From: Anaerolineales bacterium | GTDB lineage: Bacteria > Chloroflexota > Anaerolineae > Anaerolineales > Villigracilaceae | NCBI GenBank assembly: GCA_015489255.1 | Contig: WGAD01000125.1 | Coordinates: 1 to 7,658, forward strand | Length of the DNA: 7,658 bases | Direction of reading: 5' to 3' | Part shown: piece by piece, positions 1 through 5,402 of the stretch | Layout: each line of letters begins with the position of its first letter | Position numbering within the stretch: position 1 is the first letter of the stretch | Made by a program: the position numbers and the translations under genes | The notes under the pieces: model-generated | What the model saw: only the letters and a program-made list of their open reading frames with translations | What the model was told of the DNA's origin: nothing | The model's database searches: none

Positions 1-27
1 CACCACCAGCACCAATTCGTCGCTCAT
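1..27 (-). CDS. 5' end of an unidentified gene, cut by the window edge
   Basis: An ATG at 25-27 (minus strand) overlaps the ridA stop codon in an ATGA arrangement and opens a frame reading MSDELVLVV before the window ends. The four-base overlap is typical of translationally coupled genes, so it is probably co-transcribed with ridA. Nine residues are too few to assign a family. A short hydrophobic start after MSDE is compatible with a NUDIX-type beta strand among many other possibilities, and no function is claimed. Confidence 0.45.
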
Positions 28-416
28 GCCCCTTCTTCCGGCACGTAGGCGATGGCTTCGATTTCCACCAGGGCGTTCTTCGGCAGCGTTTTAACGGCCA
101 CTGTTGAGCGGGCTGGCGGCTTCTCGCCGAAGAAGTCGGCGTAGATGGCGTTCAGCTCCGGGAAGTCACTCATTTCTGCCAGGAAGACGGTGGTCTTAAG
201 GACGTATTCCAGCCCGGAGCCAGCCGCTTCCAGCACGTGTTTGAGGTTGGTCAGCGCGCGGGAGGCCTGGGCTGCCAGGCCTTGTTCCAGTTCGCCCGTC
301 TGCGGGTCGATGCCCAACTGCCCGGCAGTGAACACCAGATGATGAAAACGGATGGCCGCCGAGTAGGGACCGATGGCCCGCGGGGCCTGGTCGGAAACGA
401 TGATTTGTTTGTCCAT
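24..416 (-). CDS. ridA: RidA family (YjgF/YER057c/UK114) enamine/imine deaminase
   Basis: This 130-residue protein has the usual length and motifs of the RidA family. These are cytosolic trimers that hydrolyse reactive enamines/imines such as 2-aminoacrylate, released by PLP enzymes like threonine dehydratase, to the keto acid plus ammonia. Visible hallmarks are GPYS at 16-19, FTAGQLG at 29-35 with a following D-P-x-T-G turn, and the C-terminal block around R103 (PPARSTV), then VEIEAIA at 117-123. R103 matches the conserved substrate-carboxylate-binding arginine, and E118/E120 lie at the conserved acidic position. The start at 416 is preferred over an upstream in-frame ATG at 449 because AGGAG sits six bases ahead of it (423-427) and homologues begin near here. 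It has its own promoter (468-496), is insulated by a terminator at 502-525, and overlaps the next gene by four bases. Only the family is certain; other RidA subfamilies have different or unknown substrates. Confidence 0.93.
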   Translation of the reverse strand: MDKQIIVSDQAPRAIGPYSAAIRFHHLVFTAGQLGIDPQTGELEQGLAAQASRALTNLKHVLEAAGSGLEYVLKTTVFLAEMSDFPELNAIYADFFGEKPPARSTVAVKTLPKNALVEIEAIAYVPEEGA

Positions 417-452
417 GGCACACTCCTTTTCTCGGTGGTGCGAGCGCAACGC

Positions 453-486
453 GCCCGCCCTGCTTTGATTGTACGCCAGGGCGGGC
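453..486. promoter_or_regulatory. 10-bp perfect inverted repeat around the ridA -10 element
   Basis: The arms GCCCGCCCTG (453-462) and CAGGGCGGGC (477-486) are perfect reverse complements separated by 14 bases. The -10 hexamer TACAAT of the ridA promoter lies in that spacer. Transcription should start near 461, so the transcript would carry only one arm; this favours a protein-binding operator over an RNA hairpin. There is no T-tract on either side, so it is not a terminator. The regulator is unknown. Confidence 0.5.
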
Positions 487-496
487 CAGCGGTCAA
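468..496 (-). promoter_or_regulatory. Predicted sigma-70-type promoter of ridA
   Basis: On the minus strand, TTGACC (491-496) and TACAAT (468-473) are separated by exactly 17 bases. Each hexamer matches the consensus at five of six positions. The inferred start near 461 leaves a leader of about 45 bases before the ridA ATG at 416. It lies just downstream of the terminator at 502-525, which makes ridA the first gene of its own unit. Confidence 0.7.
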
Positions 497-501
497 AACG
501 G

Positions 502-525
502 AAAAGGGCGGAGGTTACCCGCCCT
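502..525 (-). terminator. Rho-independent terminator after the EF-hand-like repeat gene
   Basis: Read on the minus strand, the arms AGGGCGG and CCGCCCT form a perfect 7-bp GC-rich stem (519-525 with 505-511) around a 7-base loop (512-518). A short T run (502-505) follows, and further T residues lie beyond a CCG interruption. It begins 10 bases after the stop codon of the upstream gene. Confidence 0.72.
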
Positions 526-534
526 CAGAGCACC

Positions 535-1476
535 TCAAGACCCGGGGCGCAGGCGCGGGGGACGAGCGCCATCTGCTGGGGGCTGCCAACCCGGGAATTG
601 CTGGCGCAGGGATTTGAGCGCCGCTTGCAGGGCCTTCCCGGCCGGGCCGACCTGGTCGCGGATGGCTTTCAGGGTGTCGCCCAGGGCCTGCACGGTGGCT
701 GCGGCCTGTTCCTGATCGGTGACCTTGCCATCGGCGTCAAATCCGGCGTGTTCGTCCACCAGGGCCGCAGCCTGCTCCACCAGCGGCTGGGCGGCAACGG
801 TGGCTTCACGGAAAGCATCCAGAGCGGCCTGGGCTTCGGCCACATTGCCGCCGTTTTCCGCCGCGCGGTCGATGGCCGCCTGGGCGCGCGCCATGAAGTC
901 GTCCGCTTGGGCGGCCCGCTTTTCGGCCTGTGTCGTCACACGTTGCAAGCGCGTCCAGGCCTGCTCCAGGTTGCCGGGTTTGCCGTTTTGTTTCAACTCA
1001 CCCAGGGCCTGCCGCAAAGCAATCGCTGCCGGCTCGGTGGCCTCGCGGATGGCTTTCAGGGCGTCGCCCAGGGCTTGTACCGTAGCCGCGGCCTGCTCCT
1101 GATCGGCAACCTTGCCGTCGGCGTCGAAACCCGCGTGCCCGGCGACGATCTCACCAGCCTGATCGTAGAGCGGGTCAGCGGCCTGCACTGCCTGGGTGAA
1201 AGCCTCCAGAGCGGCTTGTGCAGCGCTGACGTCCATGCCCTGTGCGGCAGCTTCGTCCAGGCGCGCAGCGACCCGGGCGGTGAAGTCATCCACCTGCCCC
1301 ATGCGCTCGGTCAGGCGGTTGTAGATGTTCACCTGCCGCGCCCAAACCTTTTCCAAACGGGCCGGGTCGGCGGGTGGCGTATCTCCTTCGGCCAGACCGG
1401 CGGCTTGCGCTTGCAGCGGAAGCGCACTCAGCGCCAGCACGGCGATCATCAGCGTCAACATGATTTTTTTGAACAT
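535..1476 (-). CDS. Exported helical protein with two 129-residue repeats carrying EF-hand-like loops
   Basis: This 313-residue protein belongs to no named family I recognise. Residues 1-25 form a signal peptide (MFKK, hydrophobic core, LQAQA cut site), so it should act outside the membrane. The mature part is Ala/Gln-rich and probably all helical. It is a gapless tandem duplication: residues 41-162 align with 170-291 at a constant offset of 129. Landmarks match in pairs: DDF 63-65/192-194, AAL 88-90/217-219, and GFDADGKV 116-123/245-252. The best-conserved block (114-144 against 243-273) differs at only two residues. It holds G-F-D-A-D-G-K-V-x-D-Q-E, which follows the EF-hand loop pattern except for Gly in place of Asp at position 1, between predicted helices. 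Calcium binding is therefore possible but unproven. The C-terminus is a Pro/Gly/Arg tail (294-313). The start at 1476 is set by AGGAGGTAA (1481-1489). The gene has its own box-array promoter and a terminator. Confidence 0.85.
   Translation of the reverse strand: MFKKIMLTLMIAVLALSALPLQAQAAGLAEGDTPPADPARLEKVWARQVNIYNRLTERMGQVDDFTARVAARLDEAAAQGMDVSAAQAALEAFTQAVQAADPLYDQAGEIVAGHAGFDADGKVADQEQAAATVQALGDALKAIREATEPAAIALRQALGELKQNGKPGNLEQAWTRLQRVTTQAEKRAAQADDFMARAQAAIDRAAENGGNVAEAQAALDAFREATVAAQPLVEQAAALVDEHAGFDADGKVTDQEQAAATVQALGDTLKAIRDQVGPAGKALQAALKSLRQQFPGWQPPADGARPPRLRPGS
604..969 (-). repeat. Second copy of the 387-bp intragenic duplication
   Basis: It encodes residues 170-291 of the helical exported protein and is the partner of 991-1356. 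In the core block (658-750 against 1045-1137) I count about 80 of 93 bases identical by hand, and most changes are synonymous. Confidence 0.85.
991..1356 (-). repeat. First copy of the 387-bp intragenic duplication
   Basis: It encodes residues 41-162 of the helical exported protein. Alignment to the second copy needs no gap. Outside the EF-hand-like block the copies have diverged much further, so the duplication looks old and the loop region looks constrained. Confidence 0.85.
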
Positions 1477-1522
1477 GGTGTTACCTCCTGTCGGTGAATG
1501 GTTTTCGTCCGTTGACGCTTTC

Positions 1523-1575
1523 AGTGTATTGCTATCGGGTAAGCGAGGTTTGATGAGGGTGTAAGAAGGGTGTAA
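1523..1575 (-). promoter_or_regulatory. Promoter with 11-bp-spaced TTACA boxes upstream of the EF-hand-like repeat gene
   Basis: Read on the minus strand, boxes start every 11 bases: TTACA (1571-1575), TTACA (1560-1564), a degenerate TCAAA (1549-1553) and TTACC (1538-1542). Exactly 9 bases then separate the last box from the -10-like TACACT (1523-1528), which is followed by GAAA. There is no good -35 hexamer, which suits an activator-dependent promoter. The same layout occurs at 5305-5346. Direct repeats with 11-bp period are typical of OmpR/PhoB/PhoP-family sites; the actual regulator is unknown. Confidence 0.55.
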
Positions 1576-1580
1576 AAAGT

Positions 1581-1614
1581 GAGTAGGGAGTAGGGAGTAG
1601 GGAGTAGGGAGTAG
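1581..1614. repeat. Heptanucleotide tandem repeat (GAGTAGG, 4.9 copies)
   Basis: There are four perfect GAGTAGG units plus a final GAGTAG between the thyX-like stop (1634) and the box-array promoter. Similar heptamer arrays occur between genes in cyanobacteria and other bacteria and can vary in copy number. No transcript structure is evident; on the minus strand it reads as a pyrimidine-rich CTACTCC tract. Confidence 0.9.
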
Positions 1615-1633
1615 AAAGTGGCGGGGGGATCTG

Positions 1634-3049
1634 TCAGGCGAAGTAATCCGACTGGATCGAAGCGGCGCTTTCACTCTCCAGCAGCCGCAAGTAACGACCC
1701 AGCAAGGGGTGAACGCGGAGAATTTCTTCGTGCACGCGGCGGGCGATCCAACGGATGGAGAAATGGGCGTTGGCCGCCGCCCGCAAGCGGCAGAAGTGGA
1801 AGGCTTCGCGCAGGTTAAAGGTCGCCAGCACGCGGCGGTAAAAACCGTTGGGCACCACATATTGTGCCACCTCGGGATTCCAATCTGCCAGGGCGGCCCA
1901 GGTCTCGGCTGCCGCTTCCATGGCAGCGCGATATTCCGTCTCCAGGCCGGCGACCGCTATGCGGCGCGGCACGGCGTAGCCCAGCGAAGCCGTCAGGCGT
2001 TGCGGGGTTTGCGTCATCATGCGGTGACGCTTGAATTCGGCGTAAGCGCCCTGATCCATCACCAGGTCAAAGGTGTAGGTGGCGTGCTCCAGTTCACGCA
2101 ACGGGACATCGTGCCGCCCCAATCCGCCCAGGAGGTCTTCCGCCAGGGAAGCGCGCGCCGTAGGAGACATGGCCTCCACTTGCGCCAGCGCCTGTGCAAA
2201 GGAGAGAGCAGAAAACCGGTAGAGCGCCGCCGCCAAGACACGGTTCTCCGCCTGCGGATCGGCCTCCACCAGGCGAACAGAACAGGAAGCCGGCGACCCG
2301 GCCTCCAGCCGCGCCGCAGCGCGGCGAGCCAGGCGTTTCCTGGTCTGGACGAGGTATTCTTGCCGCCGGGCGTATTTGACCAGGGTCGGCGTCTCTGCCT
2401 GGGCAATTCGCTTCACCTCCTCCCCAATCTGCCGCACCTCCGCCAGCGGGTGCGAAAGCCATTTGCGCAGGGCATTCTCCAGCACACGGGCGTTGGCCGT
2501 CATACCAACGTTTGCCAGCGAGGCCGCCGGCAAGAGAAAACGGGCTGCATCAGCATAGCGGGAACGCACCCGCCGGTCCCAGGCCGCTTCGTCTTCGCCC
2601 TTGCGCGGTGGGAAGTCCTGGCGCAGGGTTTCCCGCAGGGGTTCCAGGCTGGCGCGGTAGGCGGCAAACAGACGGCGCACCGTACGTTCATAGCGCGCTC
2701 GCAGGGGGTGCCCCTCCAGCTCCGGCGGGGTGACAAAAGCGTCGGCGTCCCACTTCTGGTAACGGGTAGATTTTTCCGTGTAGGAGGCCAGCCGGTTGGA
2801 TTCGATGGCCTCCACCGCCACCCGTGAGACGTTTTCCAACGCCAGATGCAAAACAGCGTGTTCGGCCACCGAGGCATGACCATACCCCACCACCCATTTT
2901 TCGTGGAAACGTGCAGAATCGGCAGCGTTCAGTTCGGCGGCAATTTGATCGAAGGGCATGGGAGAACGGGAGGTTTTGGCAAAGGCAACGGCGATGGTCT
3001 CGGCAGAATAAGTTCGTCGGGAAAGAAGATAAATACGGCGGGCGGGCAT
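1634..3049 (-). CDS. thyX: Double-domain ThyX-family (FAD-dependent thymidylate synthase-like) protein
   Basis: ThyX enzymes methylate dUMP to dTMP using methylene-tetrahydrofolate, FAD and NAD(P)H; single-domain members are about 220-250 residues. This 471-residue protein holds two ThyX domains. Domain 1 (about 5-225) has GHASVAEH (57-64), SNR (84-86), seven residues, S94, then RY (96-97), and a typical ThyX C-terminal region (ARFLLP about 169-174, later TANAR). Domain 2 (about 265-471) has RELEH, RHR at 341-343 and the C-terminal AQYVVPNGFYRR and LRAAANAHFSIRW blocks. The RHR-X7-S signature is split: domain 1 keeps the Ser but has SNR, and domain 2 keeps RHR but has Arg (351) instead of Ser. 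It could be a working fused synthase with composite sites or a non-canonical paralogue. The start at 3049 is chosen because AGGAGA (3055-3060) precedes it and the protein then opens directly into the domain. Lengthy double ThyX-like proteins are, to my recollection, found in Chloroflexota and relatives. Family is certain; activity is not. Confidence 0.88.
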   Translation of the reverse strand: MPARRIYLLSRRTYSAETIAVAFAKTSRSPMPFDQIAAELNAADSARFHEKWVVGYGHASVAEHAVLHLALENVSRVAVEAIESNRLASYTEKSTRYQKWDADAFVTPPELEGHPLRARYERTVRRLFAAYRASLEPLRETLRQDFPPRKGEDEAAWDRRVRSRYADAARFLLPAASLANVGMTANARVLENALRKWLSHPLAEVRQIGEEVKRIAQAETPTLVKYARRQEYLVQTRKRLARRAAARLEAGSPASCSVRLVEADPQAENRVLAAALYRFSALSFAQALAQVEAMSPTARASLAEDLLGGLGRHDVPLRELEHATYTFDLVMDQGAYAEFKRHRMMTQTPQRLTASLGYAVPRRIAVAGLETEYRAAMEAAAETWAALADWNPEVAQYVVPNGFYRRVLATFNLREAFHFCRLRAAANAHFSIRWIARRVHEEILRVHPLLGRYLRLLESESAASIQSDYFA

Positions 3050-3068
3050 AGGCTTCTCCTGATGGGTT

Positions 3069-3109
3069 TTGGCCGCAATCAGGGGACAGGGGCGTCGAGA
3101 GGCGGCCAA
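3069..3109. promoter_or_regulatory. 8-bp inverted repeat in the thyX-like leader
   Basis: TTGGCCGC (3069-3076) and GCGGCCAA (3102-3109) are perfect reverse complements 25 bases apart, between the candidate -10 element and the start codon. The long loop makes a stable simple hairpin doubtful. It may be a regulatory structure or a chance match. Confidence 0.25.
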
Positions 3110-3112
3110 TTT

Positions 3113-3140
3113 ATGATACCCTGAATTTTCGTTATGCCAG
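3113..3140 (-). promoter_or_regulatory. Weak candidate promoter of the thyX-like gene
   Basis: On the minus strand, CTGGCA (3135-3140) and TATCAT (3113-3118) are 16 bases apart. The match is modest. No terminator is visible after the upstream lipoprotein stop at 3158, so read-through from that gene is also possible. The TTACA box array of the neighbouring promoters is absent here. Confidence 0.3.
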
Positions 3141-3157
3141 GCCTCCAGCCGCCTTCG

Positions 3158-5272
3158 TCAGGGCATTTTCGCCAGATCGGCGGAGGTGATCACCTGCAAA
3201 TTGGCGGCGGCATAGGCCACCAGCGCCTCGTAAGCCGCCCAGATGGCCTCCTGTTCCGCCGCGCTGCGCGGCTGCGAGGGGTCGGGCGCCGTGAGATCGA
3301 AAGGCGGCGGCAAGGGGTCTTCTTTGTTGCCGCGGGCATCGATGGTGTAATAGAACGAACCCCAGGCGGCGGAGCCGCGGCGGTAGAAGTTGTTTTCGTG
3401 GATGAGCACATTGATAAACGGCAGACGAGGCGGGTCTTGCGCCTCCCATTCCGCCAGGCCGTTCTGGAGAAGCATCAACGGATCGGCGGTTGCCGCCTGG
3501 GGGCCGGCGATCAGGTTCCACCAGAAATTGCCCCCCTCCAGGCGGGCCACGCTGAAATCCGCTGGGCGGATCAGCAGCCCCTCGGCGGTGAACTTCAGCG
3601 GCTCATCCAGGTCGGAACCGGATTCATGGTACAGGACGGTCACCTGCGCGCCCAGGTCGGCGTACACCTGCCGGGAGACGGCGGCCACTCGCGGCGAACC
3701 GCCCTGGGCAGAGGCGGTTACCGGCGGGCGACCAAAGACTTCAGCCACGTAAGTGTAGCCGCCGGGTTCACCGCGCAACAGGCCGCCGCTGGTCATGTCC
3801 AGGCGGTAGGTCTCGTAATCCAGCAGGGTCTGGTACAGGGCTTCATCCTCCAGGTCGGCCAGCCAGCTGCCAAAACCGCTCACCAGCGGGTGCGGGGCGC
3901 GGACGTGGTAGCTAATGGTCATGTCCGAGTCGCGCAAGCGGGCGATGACCTGCGGGTAATCTTCCACATAAGCGCGGACGACGGGCGCAGTGAAGTAAAA
4001 ATCGCCGCGCACGCCGTAGCGTTCAAAAATATCCACCAGGCGCAAGATCGTCTCTGCACTCTGGTCGCTGTGCACCCAGTCGTGGACGTTGACGGCAAAG
4101 GTGATGTATCCCGCGGGTTCAACGGCGGCTGCCGCCGGGGCGGCGGCTCGCGGGTCTTCCCCGGGGTGAGCGGCCTCCCAGTCGGCATAGGCATCGGCCA
4201 TTTCCGAGTAGGTAGCCCACTGGATGCGCCCCTCAGCCACCAGCGGATCGACCACCTCGGTCAGGAAACGATCGATAACTTCAAAGGGCGGGTCGTCTGG
4301 CCCGCCGCGATATTCCCCAGGGTGCACTGTAAAGTGAAAGACGTTCACCTTGCCCGCTTCGGCGGCCTCCAACGAGGCGTAGAGGCTCTCGGTCAGGTAC
4401 TGGAAGTACGCCTCCGCCCCGCCCGCGTTTTCATCGCGCCGCATGGAGGCAAAGTCTTCGCGGTCATACTGGCCTTCCGGCAGGAAGATGACCGGCCCTT
4501 GCGGGTCGTGCGAGGCAAAGAGCGATACATCGCGCCCGTCCGTGCCGCCGGCAGGCCGCCAGGGATGCACGCCTATCAACGCCTGGTCGGTGCTCTGCGT
4601 AGAGGGGTTCTTCCAATCGCTGTTGACGTCCAGGTCCGCGCAGACGGCTGCCTGGTAAAGACGAGGATACAGGTTGCCGCCACTCCAATAGCGGATGCGC
4701 TCCAAACCGCTGGCCTGCTTGAGCAAATCTATCTCCTCCTGCATAACGGCGCACCAGGTCTCCGGCGGCAAGGATTCCGAATTTTCGCCCAGATGAGCAT
4801 CCTCGTGAAAATGCAGGCCGATCTCGTGGCCGGCTGCGGCCAGGTCGGCCAGCAACGGATCGCCGTTATCCAGCAAAGCGGTGGTAAACGGCGATTGCGC
4901 CTGGACGGTCAACCGCCCGCCGTGCGCGGCGACAACCTCGGCCAGGGAGCGCAAATCGCTCGACTGGCGGCGCAGGAAACGGGGATCGGCATAATCGTTG
5001 CGCGCGTTGCCCAAAATCCCCTGCGCCGTGACGCCGAAAGGCTCCACGTGCACGCCCATGCCAAAGAGCAAGACACCGGGAGTCGACGGCGGCGCCTTGC
5101 CCTGCGAGGGAGCTGACGGCGGCGCGCCAGCCTCCTTCCCTCCGGCAGGGGCTGCCGGGCGGGCGCCAGGGGCTTCCTCCTCCCCCAGCGGAGTGGGAGC
5201 AACAGCGGCCTGCGGGCTGCAGGCGGTCAGCAAGAGGGCCAAGGTCAGGAGAAAAGTCATCCAGGGTTTCAT
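3158..5272 (-). CDS. Lipoprotein with two tandem polysaccharide-deacetylase (NodB)-like domains
   Basis: This 704-residue protein starts with a lipoprotein signal (LLTAC, acylated Cys18), so it should be tethered to the outer face of the membrane. A Pro/Ala/Gly-rich linker follows (about 19-65). Domain 1 (about 66-370) has GVHVEPFG and GHEIGLHFHEDAH at 148-160, resembling the NodB His motif; H156 and H160 have the HxxxH spacing. It ends with H313-F-T-V-H317-P-G-E-Y and TYSEMADAY. After an Ala-rich linker, domain 2 (about 388-704) has NVHDWVH (395-401), YGVRGDFYFTAP (419-430), YHVRAPH (455-461) and a late LIHENNFYRRG (H625) that mirrors the HPGEYRGG site of domain 1. NodB-fold enzymes are metal-dependent and deacetylate glycans such as peptidoglycan or chitin. 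Canonical motifs are incomplete, so substrate and activity are unknown and a glycan-binding role is possible. The start at 5272 has AGGAG seven bases upstream (5280-5284). It is monocistronic or runs on into thyX. Confidence 0.78.
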   Translation of the reverse strand: MKPWMTFLLTLALLLTACSPQAAVAPTPLGEEEAPGARPAAPAGGKEAGAPPSAPSQGKAPPSTPGVLLFGMGVHVEPFGVTAQGILGNARNDYADPRFLRRQSSDLRSLAEVVAAHGGRLTVQAQSPFTTALLDNGDPLLADLAAAGHEIGLHFHEDAHLGENSESLPPETWCAVMQEEIDLLKQASGLERIRYWSGGNLYPRLYQAAVCADLDVNSDWKNPSTQSTDQALIGVHPWRPAGGTDGRDVSLFASHDPQGPVIFLPEGQYDREDFASMRRDENAGGAEAYFQYLTESLYASLEAAEAGKVNVFHFTVHPGEYRGGPDDPPFEVIDRFLTEVVDPLVAEGRIQWATYSEMADAYADWEAAHPGEDPRAAAPAAAAVEPAGYITFAVNVHDWVHSDQSAETILRLVDIFERYGVRGDFYFTAPVVRAYVEDYPQVIARLRDSDMTISYHVRAPHPLVSGFGSWLADLEDEALYQTLLDYETYRLDMTSGGLLRGEPGGYTYVAEVFGRPPVTASAQGGSPRVAAVSRQVYADLGAQVTVLYHESGSDLDEPLKFTAEGLLIRPADFSVARLEGGNFWWNLIAGPQAATADPLMLLQNGLAEWEAQDPPRLPFINVLIHENNFYRRGSAAWGSFYYTIDARGNKEDPLPPPFDLTAPDPSQPRSAAEQEAIWAAYEALVAYAAANLQVITSADLAKMP

Positions 5273-5304
5273 GGGTGCGCTCCTTTCTTGAGAACTATCT
5301 TTTC

Positions 5305-5346
5305 AGTATAGTACGAAAATGTAAGCCCGTTGTAATCCGCTGGTAA
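5305..5346 (-). promoter_or_regulatory. Promoter with 11-bp-spaced TTACA boxes upstream of the lipoprotein gene
   Basis: On the minus strand TTACC (5342-5346), TTACA (5331-5335) and TTACA (5320-5324) start every 11 bases. Exactly 9 bases then lead to the -10 element TATACT (5305-5310), followed by GAAA. A conventional -35 at 17 bases is missing; the TTACAA overlapping the middle box would give a 19-base spacer. The distal box overlaps the T-tract of the preceding operon's terminator. Confidence 0.6.
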
Positions 5347-5382
5347 AAAATGCAAACAGGGCACGCCGCGGCGCGCCCTGTT
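5345..5382 (-). terminator. Rho-independent terminator of the octaheme/cytochrome b operon
   Basis: AACAGGGC (5355-5362) and GCCCTGTT (5375-5382) form a perfect 8-bp outer stem. One A/C mismatch follows, then a short CGC/GCG inner stem. On the minus strand the hairpin is followed by TGCA and then six T residues (5345-5350). It begins 20 bases after the cytochrome b stop codon. Confidence 0.75.
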
Positions 5383-5402
5383 GCTGCTGCCAAAGGCAGT
5401 CG

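Noticed and set aside
469..1497. A 342-codon plus-strand open frame with internal repeats
   Set aside because: Its repeats are the antisense image of the duplicated helical protein. It crosses the terminator and the ridA promoter region, and the minus-strand gene has a signal peptide and a strong ribosome-binding site.
1581..1614. Possible CRISPR array
   Set aside because: The units are contiguous heptamers with no spacers.
1477..1860. Upstream extension of the helical protein's frame to 1860
   Set aside because: It would overlap the thyX-like gene, translate the heptamer array, and destroy the signal peptide at 1476, which has an AGGAGGTAA site directly ahead of it.
1634..3049. Two separate thyX genes joined by sequencing error
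   Set aside because: A single uninterrupted frame joins the domains through a charged helical linker with no internal start signal, and double-length ThyX-like proteins are, as I recall, known in related bacteria.
3134..5116. A 660-codon open frame on the plus strand
   Set aside because: It lies wholly antisense to the NodB-like lipoprotein, has no ribosome-binding site or recognisable domain, and has the composition expected of an antisense frame in GC-rich coding DNA.
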